From positions 186,001 through 250,000 of the forward strand of contig JAIXMG010000014.1 of assembly GCA_025201345.1 (NCBI GenBank): a stretch of DNA of 64,000 nucleotides, read 5' to 3'. Below the pieces are notes generated by a model. The model searched no databases. It saw nothing but the letters and a program-made list of their open reading frames with translations, and had not been told where the DNA came from. The first letter of the stretch is position 1. Every line of letters begins with the position of its first letter. Shown here piece by piece: positions 35,066 to 46,957 of the stretch. The DNA is from Thamnidium elegans. Taxonomy: Eukaryota; Mucoromycota; Mucoromycetes; Mucorales; Mucoraceae. Made by a program: the position numbers and the translations under genes.

Positions 35066-36966
35066 ATGAGAAAACAACAAGGTCGCAAAGTAGAATTAAC
35101 TCAGTCGAAATATTTTTCTATAGACTCTTACTTTAAATCACCACCTAACAAAAAGGTCAAGATCGAAACAGAAATACCTAACGTAGAAGCTAAAAAGGAA
35201 CAGTGTCCGTCCTGTTCTGTTCTTATCTATGTTGAGTCTGAGTCATTGGAAGTTCATGTCAATAACTGTTTAGACTCTCAACAATCGAAAGAGAGTTCTG
35301 TTGGTGTAACCTGGAAAGATAAGTTTGCATGTAAAGTTGATAGTGAGGCAATAACGAAGGAAGAAAAGGAGAATATTGTGACAGAACAGAAACAATGTAC
35401 TACGACAGGCGAAAAAGAAAATAGCGAGACAAAAGAAGAAGTTAAACCAGTAAAACGAATTTTACCTTCATCATGGAAAAGTTTATTTTCATTATCATCA
35501 AGTACAAGTACAACTGGTATTATTAGACCTGCAGAAATAAAAAATACTAGTACCAAGTCTAACCGAAAAATGTGTCCATTTTATAAACGAGTTCGAGGTA
35601 AAACAATAATAAGGATGGTTTATTTATTTGGTTGTTGTAGCTAAGATGAGTGTTTGTATAGATACAAGATTTGTTGTAGATGCATTTAGTTATGGCAAGA
35701 TATCAGATTGTGACGGGTACTTTTTAACACATTATCATACAGATCATTTTGGTGGATTAAGGGCAAACTGGTCTCATGGCCCAATTTATTGCTCCCAAGT
35801 TACAGCTAATCTTGTGAAACAAGAATTACATGTTAATAGTCGTTATATACACGCTTTACCTATGAATGAATTATATCCTATTCCTGGTTCAAATGTAACT
35901 ATTTGTTTAATTGATGCAAATCATTGCCCTGGATCTGTATTATTTCTATTTATTATACAGCTTGAAAGCGGTATTAAAGTAAGACATTTACATACAGGCG
36001 ATTTTAGAGCTACGCCACGTATGTGCTTACACCCACTTATTCGACAACCAGAAAACGCAGCGATCAATTGTCTTTACTTGGACACAACATATCTTAATCC
36101 TCAATACGCGTTTCCAGCACAAGAAGAGTGTATTGAAGCGGTCTGTAAAACGGTAAAGGAGGAATTGAATATGGAGCCAAAAAAAGCGGCAGTACCAACA
36201 GTATTTGACAATTGGATAAAAAAAAAGGCAGATCCTATGACACTTGGGTCACAAGTTTTAATTGTAGTTGGAACTTACACCATTGGAAAAGAAAGAGTCT
36301 TTTTTAGTAAGTTATTATTGTGATACAAAATAATATGATAATAATACTCTTACAATAATAGATATTGCAAAGATGTTAAAATGTAAAATATATGCACCAG
36401 AAAAGAAGAGAAATATATTATTATGCCAACAAGATGAAGAGTTAAAGTCTATGCTTACAAATGATCCAACGAAAGCACAAGTACATGTAGTATCATTAAG
36501 GGATATACGTGGAGATGTAAGCGTGTATGTATAGTATATTATTGTATATGTTGCTAAGTAATATATATAGATTATGTCAAAGTATTTAAATGATCACCGG
36601 ACACATTTTGATTCGTTAATTGGATTTAAACCAACTGGATGGACTTACAAGTCAAGTAAATCAGAAATATCGGACATGAAATTGGCACCCCTAAGTCATA
36701 TTATCATACCACCATCTGACAGAACTTTAGATCTTTCACCTTATTACAACCATAAAAATATAAAGTTATATGGTGTACCTTATTCAGAACATTCAAGTTT
36801 TAGAGAATTAGCATCATTTATAGCAAGCTTAGATATTAAACAAATTATACCAACTGTAAATATTAATCAATTAGATTCAATGAAGGTTTACTTTAATAAT
36901 TGGGAACAAGAAAAATCAAGTAAGCGAATTCAAGTAGTTGAATATCCAAATGAAGATCATTGGTAG
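35066..36966 (+). CDS. PSO2: DNA cross-link repair nuclease Pso2/Snm1
   Basis: A beta-CASP metallo-beta-lactamase exonuclease for repair of DNA interstrand cross-links in the nucleus. Exons are 35066-35597, 35641-36306, 36362-36516 and 36571-36966, giving 582 aa. The N-terminal third has a UBZ4-type zinc finger (CPSC...HVNNC, near residues 48-70). The nuclease core begins at about 178. Motif 2, HYHTDHFGGL, supplies H-x-H-x-D-H at 208-213. DANHCPGSVLFLF and HTGDFRATPRM follow, and VGTYTIGKERVF leads into the beta-CASP part. YGVPYSEHSSFREL carries the late conserved His. All catalytic residues I can check are present. The length is close to yeast Pso2 (661 aa) but shorter. Confidence 0.93.
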
Positions 36967-37182
36967 TCTTGAGATCTTGTCCTATAATTAAAACTACTCC
37001 TTTGAAAAAGATGCATATAACCCGCTGATTTGCTTATGTCATACTTGTTTGTTAAATATTGTTTCTCACGCAGTTTCACAAGATAATAAAATGAAAATAA
37101 GGGGAAAAAAAATATATATTTAGTTTTTTTTCCCTTTTCTTTCTTTCTTTACACACACACACACATATATATAAAGATATAC

Positions 37183-37773
37183 ATGTATTCACCAACTCAA
37201 CAAGATTATAACCTTGAAAGTGATCACTTCACTAATCAAGGTATGTCAGGCACTCCACACACAACTGTCGGAGCAGTTCCTGTAGTACAACGTAACAATA
37301 ACAGATTATTTAATCCATCACAATATCATCAACGTCAAAATTCATTTGGTACTGTAGCTTCTGCTATGAGTCCTCCTTCACATCGTAATGCTGGTATGGC
37401 TTTTTCAAATGATAACAATCAACAAAACTGGTTTGGAACAAGTATGGATTCAAATGGTTCTTCTTTTGGTCAATCCCCTATATTTCATGGTAACAATAGA
37501 GACTTAATTGTTTCACCTTCTACCTCTACAAGTCATTTGGATGGTTTTACTGGTAATGAAGATGATGAAGGACAACAAAGAAAGTAAGTTTGTTTATTTA
37601 TTTATTTATTATATTTTATACTAACAAAAAAATCAAGTCTTCAAGAAATGTTTGAAAAGAGACGTAGGCGAAGAGAATCTCATAATGCAGTTGAAAGAAG
37701 AAGAAGAGATAATATAAATGAACGTATCCATGGTAAATAACTAACTAACCAACTAAAAAAAAAAAAAAAAAAA

Positions 37774-37804
<31 letters not shown>

Positions 37805-38169
37805 AAAAAAGAGAGATTACGTATATATTAAATTTACATCATGTAGAATTATGCACACTTTTACCTGAAAGATTGTTAGATTCTGCACCTACAAGTTCAA
37901 ATGTAATGTCAGTTTCAAGTGGCCAAGTTGGAGCAAATGGAAGAGCTATAAATAAAGGAACAATTTTGAAATTATCAGTAGATCATATTAAAGAACTGAG
38001 AGAGGATGTAGGTAGATATCAAGAAAGAATTAGAGAATTAGAACAAATGATCGAATCTGCGAAAAGAGGTGAAATGATAATAGATAGTAATACAAGAAGT
38101 AATAGTGGTCATCAACGGGTTGGTTCAATACAATTTCGACAACAATTTAACAACTTGCAAATTGATTAG
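37183..38169 (+). CDS. bHLH transcription factor (class B, E-box binder), copy 2
   Basis: A paralogue of the bHLH gene at 24824-25751. Exons are 37183-37583, 37638-37732 and 37847-38169, giving 272 aa. The basic region RRESHNAVERRRRDNINERI is identical, again with His5/Glu9/Arg13 for CACGTG. The loop is longer (inserting DSAPTSSNVMSVSSGQVG) before NKGTILKLSVDHIKEL, and the following helix is EDVGRYQERIRELEQM. The N-terminal half is Ser/Asn/Gln/Pro-rich and unlike copy 1. In this copy an intron interrupts helix 1 (INERIH-ELCTLLPER); in copy 1 the whole domain is in one exon, so the intron was gained or lost after duplication. Confidence 0.88.
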
Positions 38170-38819
38170 CCACAATAAATTTTAAATTCCCCTTTTTGTG
38201 CGATACTTATCGTAGGCTTATTTCTTTCTTGCAGTAGTCTTTTTTTTTTTTTTTTTTTTTTTTTACATTTTTGAATCACTTTTTTTATTTGTTTACTAGT
38301 ATCAATTACTTCTAAAAAATGCTCTTCTTCTTTTTTTATTTGTGTATTAAAAAACTATCTTTATTCCAATCATGCATCTACAGTTGATTTTGGCTTGTGG
38401 CCATTTTACTCTCAATAGATGACGTAAGTTCTTTGTTTTTGATTTACTTTGAAAAAATATAAGGCCATTTTTATGTAGAATAAGTCTAATTACTCGAAAA
38501 ATTGAATGTCACAAAATTAGAGATTTGATTGGGTCTTCCTTAGTTGCATTTCAACTGGCTGTTCCTCTCTTCTTCAGCGTAAAATTGACTGATTTTGGTG
38601 GGAGAAAAACAAGGATTGTAAACGGTGTGGTAGTTGACATGTTTTTTTTTACAAGTAGCTTCAAAACAACTCATATATAAGCTTAAATATTTTTATTGTG
38701 TATCATCATACCTTATTTATATTTTCTTATAATCTATATTACGTTCTTAAACTATCATACTATAAAAACTTACCTATCGTTTTCGGATTAACTCGCATGG
38801 AAGACTATGGTTTCTACAA
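38170..38819. other. Intergenic region
   Basis: A T25-type run near 38241-38264, otherwise AT-rich and without recognisable coding sequence. It is the 3' flank of the bHLH gene and the decayed end of the adjacent relic. Confidence 0.5.
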
Positions 38820-39379
38820 TTAGTTGTTTATATTTGTTTGTCTTAATGAATGAGTTTGGCTAGGTTTTCCCATTTGCTGGAGCACTGCCATCAAACGTAG
38901 TGTGATATCAATTTTTTCATCTATAACTGTATTATGGATATAATTCTAGTTGATGTTTCTACTTGAGATTCTTGCCATCTCCTTTTGCACAAAAGCAGCA
39001 TACTTGTTCATATGTTCAATAAACGCAACGTAACGGTCGGATTTATTATCATTAGTAGCCGTAGTGATAGGTACCTGGGAAATGTGAAGTACATTCGTTT
39101 TAGCAGGGCAACCCACTTTGATCGAGGGTTTCGCCTATCTTTTTTTTCTTCGGGCGTATTATAATTTCTTTTTTGAGGCTTGCCGGAATGATCGCAAGAG
39201 AAATATAAAATTTCTTTTTGGTACGCGGTTTTTGCCTTCTTTATACATACCCAGACGGCATGCTCGACACTATTGTTTTCTAACCATTCATTATAAACAC
39301 TTTAATTATCGAGAAATTGAACATGAGGATGTTGTTTGTAGACAGGGACTTTCACAGGCAAAGGGTGAGAGGGAGTCAT
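38820..39379 (-). pseudogene. Relic of a FAR1/MULE-type zinc-cluster protein
   Basis: The minus-strand frame from the ATG at 39379 reads TPSHPLPVKVPVYKQHPHVQ, hits TAA at 39302-39304, continues in frame as EWLENNSVEHAVWVCIKKAK then YFSCDHSGKPQKRNYN, and after a one-base frameshift near 39105-39114 reads CPAKTNVLHISQV. A further TAG lies at 38946-38948 before VIDEKIDITLRLMAVLQQM. The C...C-H with RNPRSK-x-(G)CPAK arrangement resembles the FAR1/WRKY-GCM1 DNA-binding cluster found in MULE transposases and derived genes. With two stops and a frameshift it is dead. The family call is from motif resemblance only. Confidence 0.55.
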
Positions 39380-39613
39380 ATTTATTTTAAAATAAGGGTT
39401 ATATGTTTTTATCGAAAGAGGGGGGAGGAAGTGAATACATCCCCGATAATTCGGGGTTTTGTGACAGTTTAAAAGGATGAGATATAGTGTCATCGTTTTA
39501 TGTACACGGCTGGGGCCCAAAAAAGAAAATCAAGACCAAGGGGGTTATAATAAACATTTATTCGTTTCTTTTTTTTTATAAAAAGTAAAAAAAAAAATAT
39601 TAATTATAATTCA

Positions 39614-42525
39614 ATGGTTCATATGCGGTGCCAGCACCTGCATTCAGAAGTTACTCAAACTCAACGCTTATGGAGAGCTTTATTATCCACTAGACAAAGC
39701 TGCCAAACAAGACAAGTAACTAACCTGGCTCGCTCAACCAAGGGTAAAGACCATTATAATCTGTATATATTTCCTCCTTCTAAATATTTTCCTTTACAGT
39801 ATCTAGTTTTTTAAATGAAATCGATTCCATGGAACAACAACTTTATCAAAAGACCATGTCTAAACGTCGAATTCCAGTTCGCGTCAGTAACTCTGTCAAT
39901 AAACAATTATCTTCTCCTGTCATATTTTCAATTCATTCTCATTTACAAAAGAATGAAGTTGAACAAGCTTGGAAACTACTAGATAAATCAATAACGGCTG
40001 TTACTCATATACCTTATTCAACTGCTCATATGCTTTTACAGTCCTTGTATAATCAGGTTGAAACCAACTTGCCACGATTAGCTCTCAATTTTGGAAAGCT
40101 TCAGCACTTGTATTTTACACGTTTAGAAACATTAGCAGGTCTTGTACGTCAATCGAACATTCCTTTATGGGATAAATCAGAATTTTGTACAGTCATTGAA
40201 ATATATGGTCGTTTGGATCAATTGAAACGTGCAGAATCCATTTTCCGTAACATATCACATTATTGCAACTCACAACCAACTACCGAGCACTATAATAGCT
40301 TATTATCAGCTTATGTAAGTCGTTTCAAATTCATGGACGAAGTAACACGAAAGAGATGTCTATCAAGATTAAAGACCCTTGAATTAGAAATGTCACGTAA
40401 AGATTTAATGGATACAAATTCTTATAATATGTTATTGGCCGCACAAGTAAAATCCCATAACCTGAAAGCTGCTGAAAAGATTTTTGAAAAGATGAAGAGT
40501 CCAGATCGAACTACATTTCATATTTTATTAAATGCTCACCTTAAAAATTGTAAAAATAATAAGGATAAAGAAATTACAAATGTTTGGATGGAAAAGATGA
40601 TCCAGTCTGGTATTGTGCCGAATAGAAAGACTTTTACGTATGTTATGGACGGTTTGGCCGAGCAGGTTATTTGTTATGCTCGATTAAAGGAATTTAAAGA
40701 CGTAAAATCTACTGTTCAATCTGTATTAAACTTAAACGAGGTCATGTTAAAATTGGGGCATAAATCGGGTACTGAAACTACCAACACGTTACTTAAATGT
40801 TTTACAGCTGCCAACGATTTAGAACAAATAGAAAAAATAATCAGTATATTGGATTTACCTCAAAAGTCGAGTGGAAGTGGCGGCTGTGGAAATTGTGGTT
40901 GCGGTAAAAAAGCACCTGTTGTTATTGAAGAACCAAAGAAGATTAAACCTAAAGTTAGACCTGATACGTATACATTCAACATGTTGATCAAATATTATTT
41001 AGACAACAAACATCCAAACCAAGCTTTTGAAATGTACGATACCATGGTTACACTTGAATTGGACCCTGATACAGTAACCTATGGTTACTTTATTCGATAT
41101 TATGCTGATTTAGGTGATGTGGAAGAATCACTCAAATACTATCATGTGATGCAACAAAAGGGAATACCAAGTAACAACCATATTTATAATGCGTTATTGA
41201 ATTGCTCTTTAAAGTATCCACAAAAAGCAAATCTTATCACACCGCATTTAAGAACCATGTTGGCAAATGGTACAGCTATACTTGATACGGTCTCTCAAAA
41301 CATTTTATTATCAAGATTTCAACAAGATCAAGATTTAGATACTAGTTTTGAAAGATTTATAGACTTGATTGATTTTAATACCAATGCTCCATCTACACGT
41401 ACTTATAATACAATCCTTCAATCGGCAGGAAAGTTTTACAAGTCTGCGGTTACTTCATTGGATGATGTTATTCGATCTTTGGATATATCAAATGTTGAAC
41501 CTGATGTATATACTTTTGCTCTTAGTATTCGTAACGCAACTTATCAAGGTGATATGATCAAGACCGAGAGTATCTTTAAAGCAATGACTGATGCTGGTAT
41601 TCGACCCAATATGTTTGTATTCTCTCACTTAATTTATGGGTACGCTAGTATTGGAAAAATGGATAAAGCACAAGATATCTTGAGGGGTATGTCTGCTGCT
41701 CCTTATAATAGAGTACCAACTGCCATCAATTATGCTCCTTTGATTAAAGGATATGCTGAAAATGAAGAATTTGAAAAGGCGTATGCCTTATTTAGAGAAA
41801 TGTTGGATAAAAACATCACTGCAGATTTAGTGATTTATACCATTTTGGCCGGTGTATTTTTAAATTCAGGAAATGAAAAGAGAGCCATTGAACTTTTGGA
41901 AGGTATTAGTAAAGCAGGTATATCAACAGATGCTGCTTCTTTAACTGTGTTAGCTGAAGCATATGGATTAGAAGGAAATGTTGCAAAGATCGATTCAATC
42001 TATAAGACTCTAAAAGAAAAGAATTTGTTGGATAAAAAAGCCATTACAACTTTATTAAAGGCGTACGCTAATTCAAAGAATCCAGAAGGAGCATGGAAGT
42101 TATGGAATGACTTGAAAAATCAAAATCAACAACTTTCAACTTATCACTATAATACACTCTTAACTTGTTTATCACCAGAAACAAAAGCTTGGTATCCTGT
42201 GACTAAATTAGTGTACGAGGAGTTAAAACAAAATAGTTTCGCGAACCCAGATCCATATACCTACGATCTTTTGATTTGGGGTGCTTACTCTGTCTCCGAT
42301 TTCGATACCATCAGGCGATTATGGAACGATGTAGAACAGAATATGCCAAAACTTGTTAGATCTTATTATGCTGTTATGGCTGCCTTAGTTGATAATCGTC
42401 AATTGGATCTTGCAAAACAAGCTTATAATCAATATCAAAAATTACCTAACCCTCCTAATTCTTCAACTGTTTGGGTAGAAATGATTGAAACTTTGGCTAA
42501 AAACCAAGATTTCATTTCCTTATAG
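39614..42525 (+). CDS. Pentatricopeptide-repeat protein, probably mitochondrial
   Basis: A PPR protein of 951 aa from exons 39614-39743 and 39800-42525. PPR proteins bind organellar RNA and act in its stability, processing or translation. Repeats of ~35 residues are spread over most of the protein, such as TTFHILLNAHLKN, DTYTFNMLIKYYLD, PNMFVFSHLIYGYASIGKMD and INYAPLIKGYAENEEFEKAY. The upstream exon adds an Arg-rich, acid-poor leader (RLWRALLSTRQSCQTRQVT) fitting a mitochondrial presequence; without it the protein would start at 39829. An unusual insert between repeats, GSGGCGNCGCGKK at about residue 400, holds three clustered cysteines. No SMR or other catalytic domain was seen. Confidence 0.85.
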
Positions 42526-44576
42526 ATTTTTTTATTATCTCCTTTCCTTTTTTTTTTTGTTTATCCCCAACCACTGACATAAATTCACAACACACACAAA
42601 ATAGATTTTTTATACATACAAACACCTCACTATCACACCTTTTTTTTTTTTTATTCTTTTGTACAGCCTATTGTAATAATAACATCTAAAAATAATAATA
42701 TTAATACTTTTTTTTTCTCGTGTTAACGAGACCATTTTTTTCTTCTGTTGTTTACAAGCATCTTTAAATAAATAAATGCAACTTATTATTTGGACTGCAG
42801 ATCAATAAATAAATGGTAGCCCTACATAATTTATTTTTTTTAGAACTAGAAAAACCTGATTCAAATATGCATTTAACAAGTAAAAACTGTGTCAAAATTT
42901 TTTTTTTTTCTCTTGGATTAGACATGTAGTTTACAAACACCCAAAGATCTCCTATTAAATTACAAAAAGCATTGGTTCAATGTAGGAGGTCGCTCTTTTT
43001 ATGATAAAAATAGTAATGTAAATAACACAACCGACTTACAGTTTTTAAATAACCGTACTAAGCTATAAATTATGCCACCTTTATTAACCAGCATAAACTA
43101 ATTTTTTTTACCAATGGTGGTATCATATATAATTACACATATTGATACAAAAAAGATAATGCATGTACGAAAAGAGTCAAGCCTAATCTACTCCATCTTT
43201 GTCGCGTGGTTTTAACAAAAATCAGTTGAGGGAGTTTTCATATGCGATTGTAAAATACACGGGAATTATGGCATAATAATAAAAAAAAGTACATCGTACA
43301 AACCATAAAAAAAACATCGATTAAAAAATGTAACAAAGTCTAAATTGTTAACATTAATGAATAATTTAAACAATAACATTGATGTATATCAAGAAAAGGT
43401 AAATGCTGTTAAGCAGTGCATTTTGTAATGTTTATAAGATATTAAACAAGGTACCCTATTTTATTCCCAGACGAAAAAAAAAGCAATTTACATGGTACCA
43501 GATGGTTTGTTTTTATGTACTATTGTAAACATGCAAGCTACCGTTGCAAACTCTTTTTTCAACACTGGTGTTGTACACACAATGGTGTGTAAAAAGCCCG
43601 ATGGTTTATAGGTTTACGTATTTACTCTCTTAAAGTAAATCTATAGATTAAAGTATAACATGCAGATAATTGAATCTTTATTTTAATGATACTTAAAATA
43701 ATAAATGTATGTTTCTATTTTGTATGTAAATAATTTTACAATATTTTATTTATGCTTTTGAAAGACATACCTGGTACGAGCAATGCCCATGGGCCTAAAT
43801 AGACCCAATATTGCTTTTCTTTTTTTTAGCGCTATTGAAATATTTATCTTACCGAATCACAAAAAAGCAGACTGAAGACAGAATTGAAGAGTTGATATGT
43901 TACATATTAGACTACAAATTGTAAATCTGTATACCTTTTAGGAACATACTTTATTTGTTATTCCAATGAACCTATGTAACCGTGTTTTATTTTTTATTTT
44001 TTATTTTTTATTATAGAAAAGATGGAATAATCCATGGTACTATCCTGTGTTTCGAGTACAAGAGTATGTCTTATAAAATATGTATTCGATATATGCGAAC
44101 TATAATGTAAAGTAACGATTCAATGCGTTCAATTATAGCCGAGACTAATGTGGACACTTGAATAGAGAGACAGAAAGTATAAAGGCTTACTCTCTTTATA
44201 CATTATTAAAATAAAGAAGTGTAGTATATGCCGTGTCCCTGTTTTTTTTCAAAGTTATTTCCTGAGATAAAATGTCATGAAATAACTATGTTTGTATAAT
44301 AATAATAATAAAAAAAGAGTAGCCTACGGATGACCTATTCGAAAAATGAAGATGGTACCAGTCTCCAAATGTTTAAAGTGTATAAATACATGCGACTTTT
44401 ATCAAAGATTTATAGCGCAATTATACTCCATTCCCCTTATAGATTTCAACTGGTTGGATTAGCTTGGAAAAAATGGCGTCAAAATCCTTTATAACCAGAT
44501 CTTGTATCTTATTGTTGTTGATCGTAAGATATATATACGAGTAAATAATAATAATTTAATTATTATTATAAAATAG
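42526..44576. other. Intergenic region of 2 kb
   Basis: AT-rich with short T and A runs. A ~40-codon frame at about 43491-43609 (GLFLCTIVNMQATVANSFFN) has normal composition and may be a fragment. The missing N-terminal exon of the ZIP relic should lie in the last few hundred bases but was not identified with confidence. Confidence 0.5.
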
Positions 44577-45428
44577 GTACTTTTGCATCTATTCTCCTTT
44601 TCCGTGCTAGTCCTGTTACTGAAGGATCATGTTGTGATTGGGTTCTTACTGTAGGTAAATTCTTTGGTACTGGAATTATTATGGCTACTGCATTTATTCA
44701 TTTGCTTCCTGAATCTTTCATTCGTTTCCAATCTGAGTGTCTCACAGGTGGATGGCATTCTTACCGCGCCTATGGCGGGTTATTCTGTATGTCGGCCTCA
44801 TTTGCACTTCAACCTGTTGAATTGACAGCTACTTCTAGCTTGGAAGCTATTGCCAAAATAAATGTCGGAGTTAATGGTCTTCACACAGAGGAAAAGGGGC
44901 AAATTGGTCTTGACACTAAAGAACAGATCCGATCTGATGGATTTTTAGAAAATGACGAGAGAGTTCGTAATGTTAGCACATTTATCCTAGAACTCGGTAT
45001 TACTCTGCATTCTGCTATTATTGGTATTACGCTGGGTACAATTGACCGTGAAACATTCAATACTTTATTGGTTGCTTTAGTTTTCCATCAATTCTTTGAA
45101 GGTATTGCACTTGGTACACGTATTAATGATCTTAACAGTCAAAGTTTAGTTAATCCTATTATTATGGATAATTTATTCTCTGTAATGACACCTATTGGTG
45201 TTGCTATCGGTATGGGGGATTAAAAGAGGTATGAATCCTGCTTCAGTTGCTCTTGCTCAAGCTATCTCGGGTTCTCTCTCTGCTGATATCTTGTTGTATA
45301 ATGCCTATGTGTCTCTTATGAGTGTTGAGATCAATCACAATGTTGGGTTTCGTAAAAGTTCTATGGGTAGAAAAGCTTTCTGTTTCTTATGTACGTATGC
45401 CAATGCAGTTTTAGGTATTTGGACATAA
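44577..45428 (+). pseudogene. ZIP-family zinc/iron transporter, frameshifted
   Basis: Encodes the core of a ZIP divalent-metal importer. FGTGIIMATAFIHLLPES is helix II. After a variable loop come the metal-pathway helices: TFILELGITLHSAIIGITLG (H-S-x-x-x-G) and VALVFHQFFEGIALGTRI (H-Q-x-F-E-G). The frame then breaks inside GVAIGMG at a G5 run (about 45214-45218) and resumes in the next frame as KRGMNPASVALAQ and ADILLYNAYVSLM. Removing one G would restore the family consensus, so either a one-base insertion killed the gene or this is a sequencing error. An acceptor AG ends at 44576; the first exon with start codon and helix I is not visible. It is therefore annotated as broken. Confidence 0.65.
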
Positions 45429-45900
45429 ACCCAGTCTTTTGTATTTTATCTCTCCATCACATTAAATACTAAACGAAGTATATATCCGTACATTTAATAA
45501 ATAATAATAAATAAAGTGCATCCGTATTTGCCCTTTTTTCCCTTAAAGTATTCCTGTTCCCACTTAAAAATGTACAAAAATTTTCGGCGTACTCAGGGGA
45601 ATGGCACCCGAAAAAAAAAACATTAATTTTTTTTTTTGAAGTTAAAGAACGGTTCGTAAATGAATTTTTATACGGAGGTTCAAGTTCATCGGGAAGGAAT
45701 AATGAGCTTCTTGATATTTCCGGTATGCTCCTTTCTTCATCTGTGTTAATATTCAATTGATAAAACTGACAGCAACTATGTATGATAATTATACTTTTCA
45801 GTATAAACATATAATGTGTAACACAGGATTAAATGTATATATACAATTGTCATGCTTTTATGACATAATATTATATATAATTTTCAAGAGTTTTCTTTTC

Positions 45901-45931
<31 letters not shown>

Positions 45932-46957
45932 CGTTTTTTTTTTTAACTGCTATTAATTTTAATAGCTACAATATTTGTCAAATAGCATTAGTAAAAAAAA
46001 AGATAAAAAAAACACTTTTTACTAAAAAAGATTCAGGAACAAAGAGAAATGAATGATGGTGGGAACTTTTTCATGTGCTTTCTGCTGACATTTAAAAGCT
46101 CAAGCAGTTTTTTTTTTCGTATTCCCCACCCAAAAAGATTTTCAAATCTGTCCTTTTTTTCCCAGGTCACCGTAAAAAAAAAAAAAAAAAAAAAGTGTGG
46201 GGAAACTAAATCATTTAATAAAAAGATAAAAAGTTTGTTTTTTTTACATGTAAAAAAAAAAAAGCACAGTTCAACAACAAAAATAAAATCAATGCTTTTT
46301 ATTTTTTTTGATTGGTAATTTAATATGAATCACCATTTATTCCCTAGATTTACCCGCCCTCAACCAAAAAAGATTTTTTTTTTATTACAAGAAATCGGAA
46401 ACCCCACATTTTAACTTAAATAACTGATAGAATTTGATTTGGCCTATTATTATCTGGAAAAGAAATGCTGGTCAACAACCGGTACTTTAAGTTACTAGGC
46501 ATTTGTTTAATTAAACGCGTTAATAAACTATGCCCTGATGTCACCATACTGAAAAAAAAAAACGTTTATTATTATCATGATTGAAATGGAATACAATCGT
46601 TCTTATTATGTACACTATTGTATTTTCCCTCCTTTTTATTATAATATTAGAAATACGAGGCTATTGTCTAGTTATATCGTCAATAAACTATTTTAAATAA
46701 AACACCTTTTATATATACACATCAAAAAAAAAAAAAAATGTGTGCGGACTCTCTTTAATTTACTTCGGGTGACTAAGTTTTTTTTTTATTCCGTACTTAC
46801 CCGCTTTTTTGCACTGTAATAGTTCGAAACAAACCCCGAAGTAAGTAACAATTGGGTCCCTTTTTTTTTTCACCCTTCTTTTTTTAAAACTAAAATAATA
46901 AATTATTTTTTTCTTTTCTTCTTTTTCTTATCTGTATATTTTTTTATAATTATTAAT
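45429..46957. other. Intergenic region of 1.5 kb
   Basis: Contains a (TTTTC)n tract near 45892-45926, an A20 run near 46174-46194 and several shorter homopolymers. The open frames present are homopolymer-driven (Phe/Lys). The last ~200 bp is the promoter region of the succinyl-CoA ligase gene. Confidence 0.6.

Noticed and set aside
39302..39520. 72-codon minus-strand frame with an upstream ATG at 39520
   Set aside because: Its end is only the first part of the FAR1-like relic; the N-terminal extension has no family support.
45469..45810. 113-codon minus-strand open frame
   Set aside because: Composition shifts along its length and no family or splice context recognised; likely chance, although the middle part is less biased.
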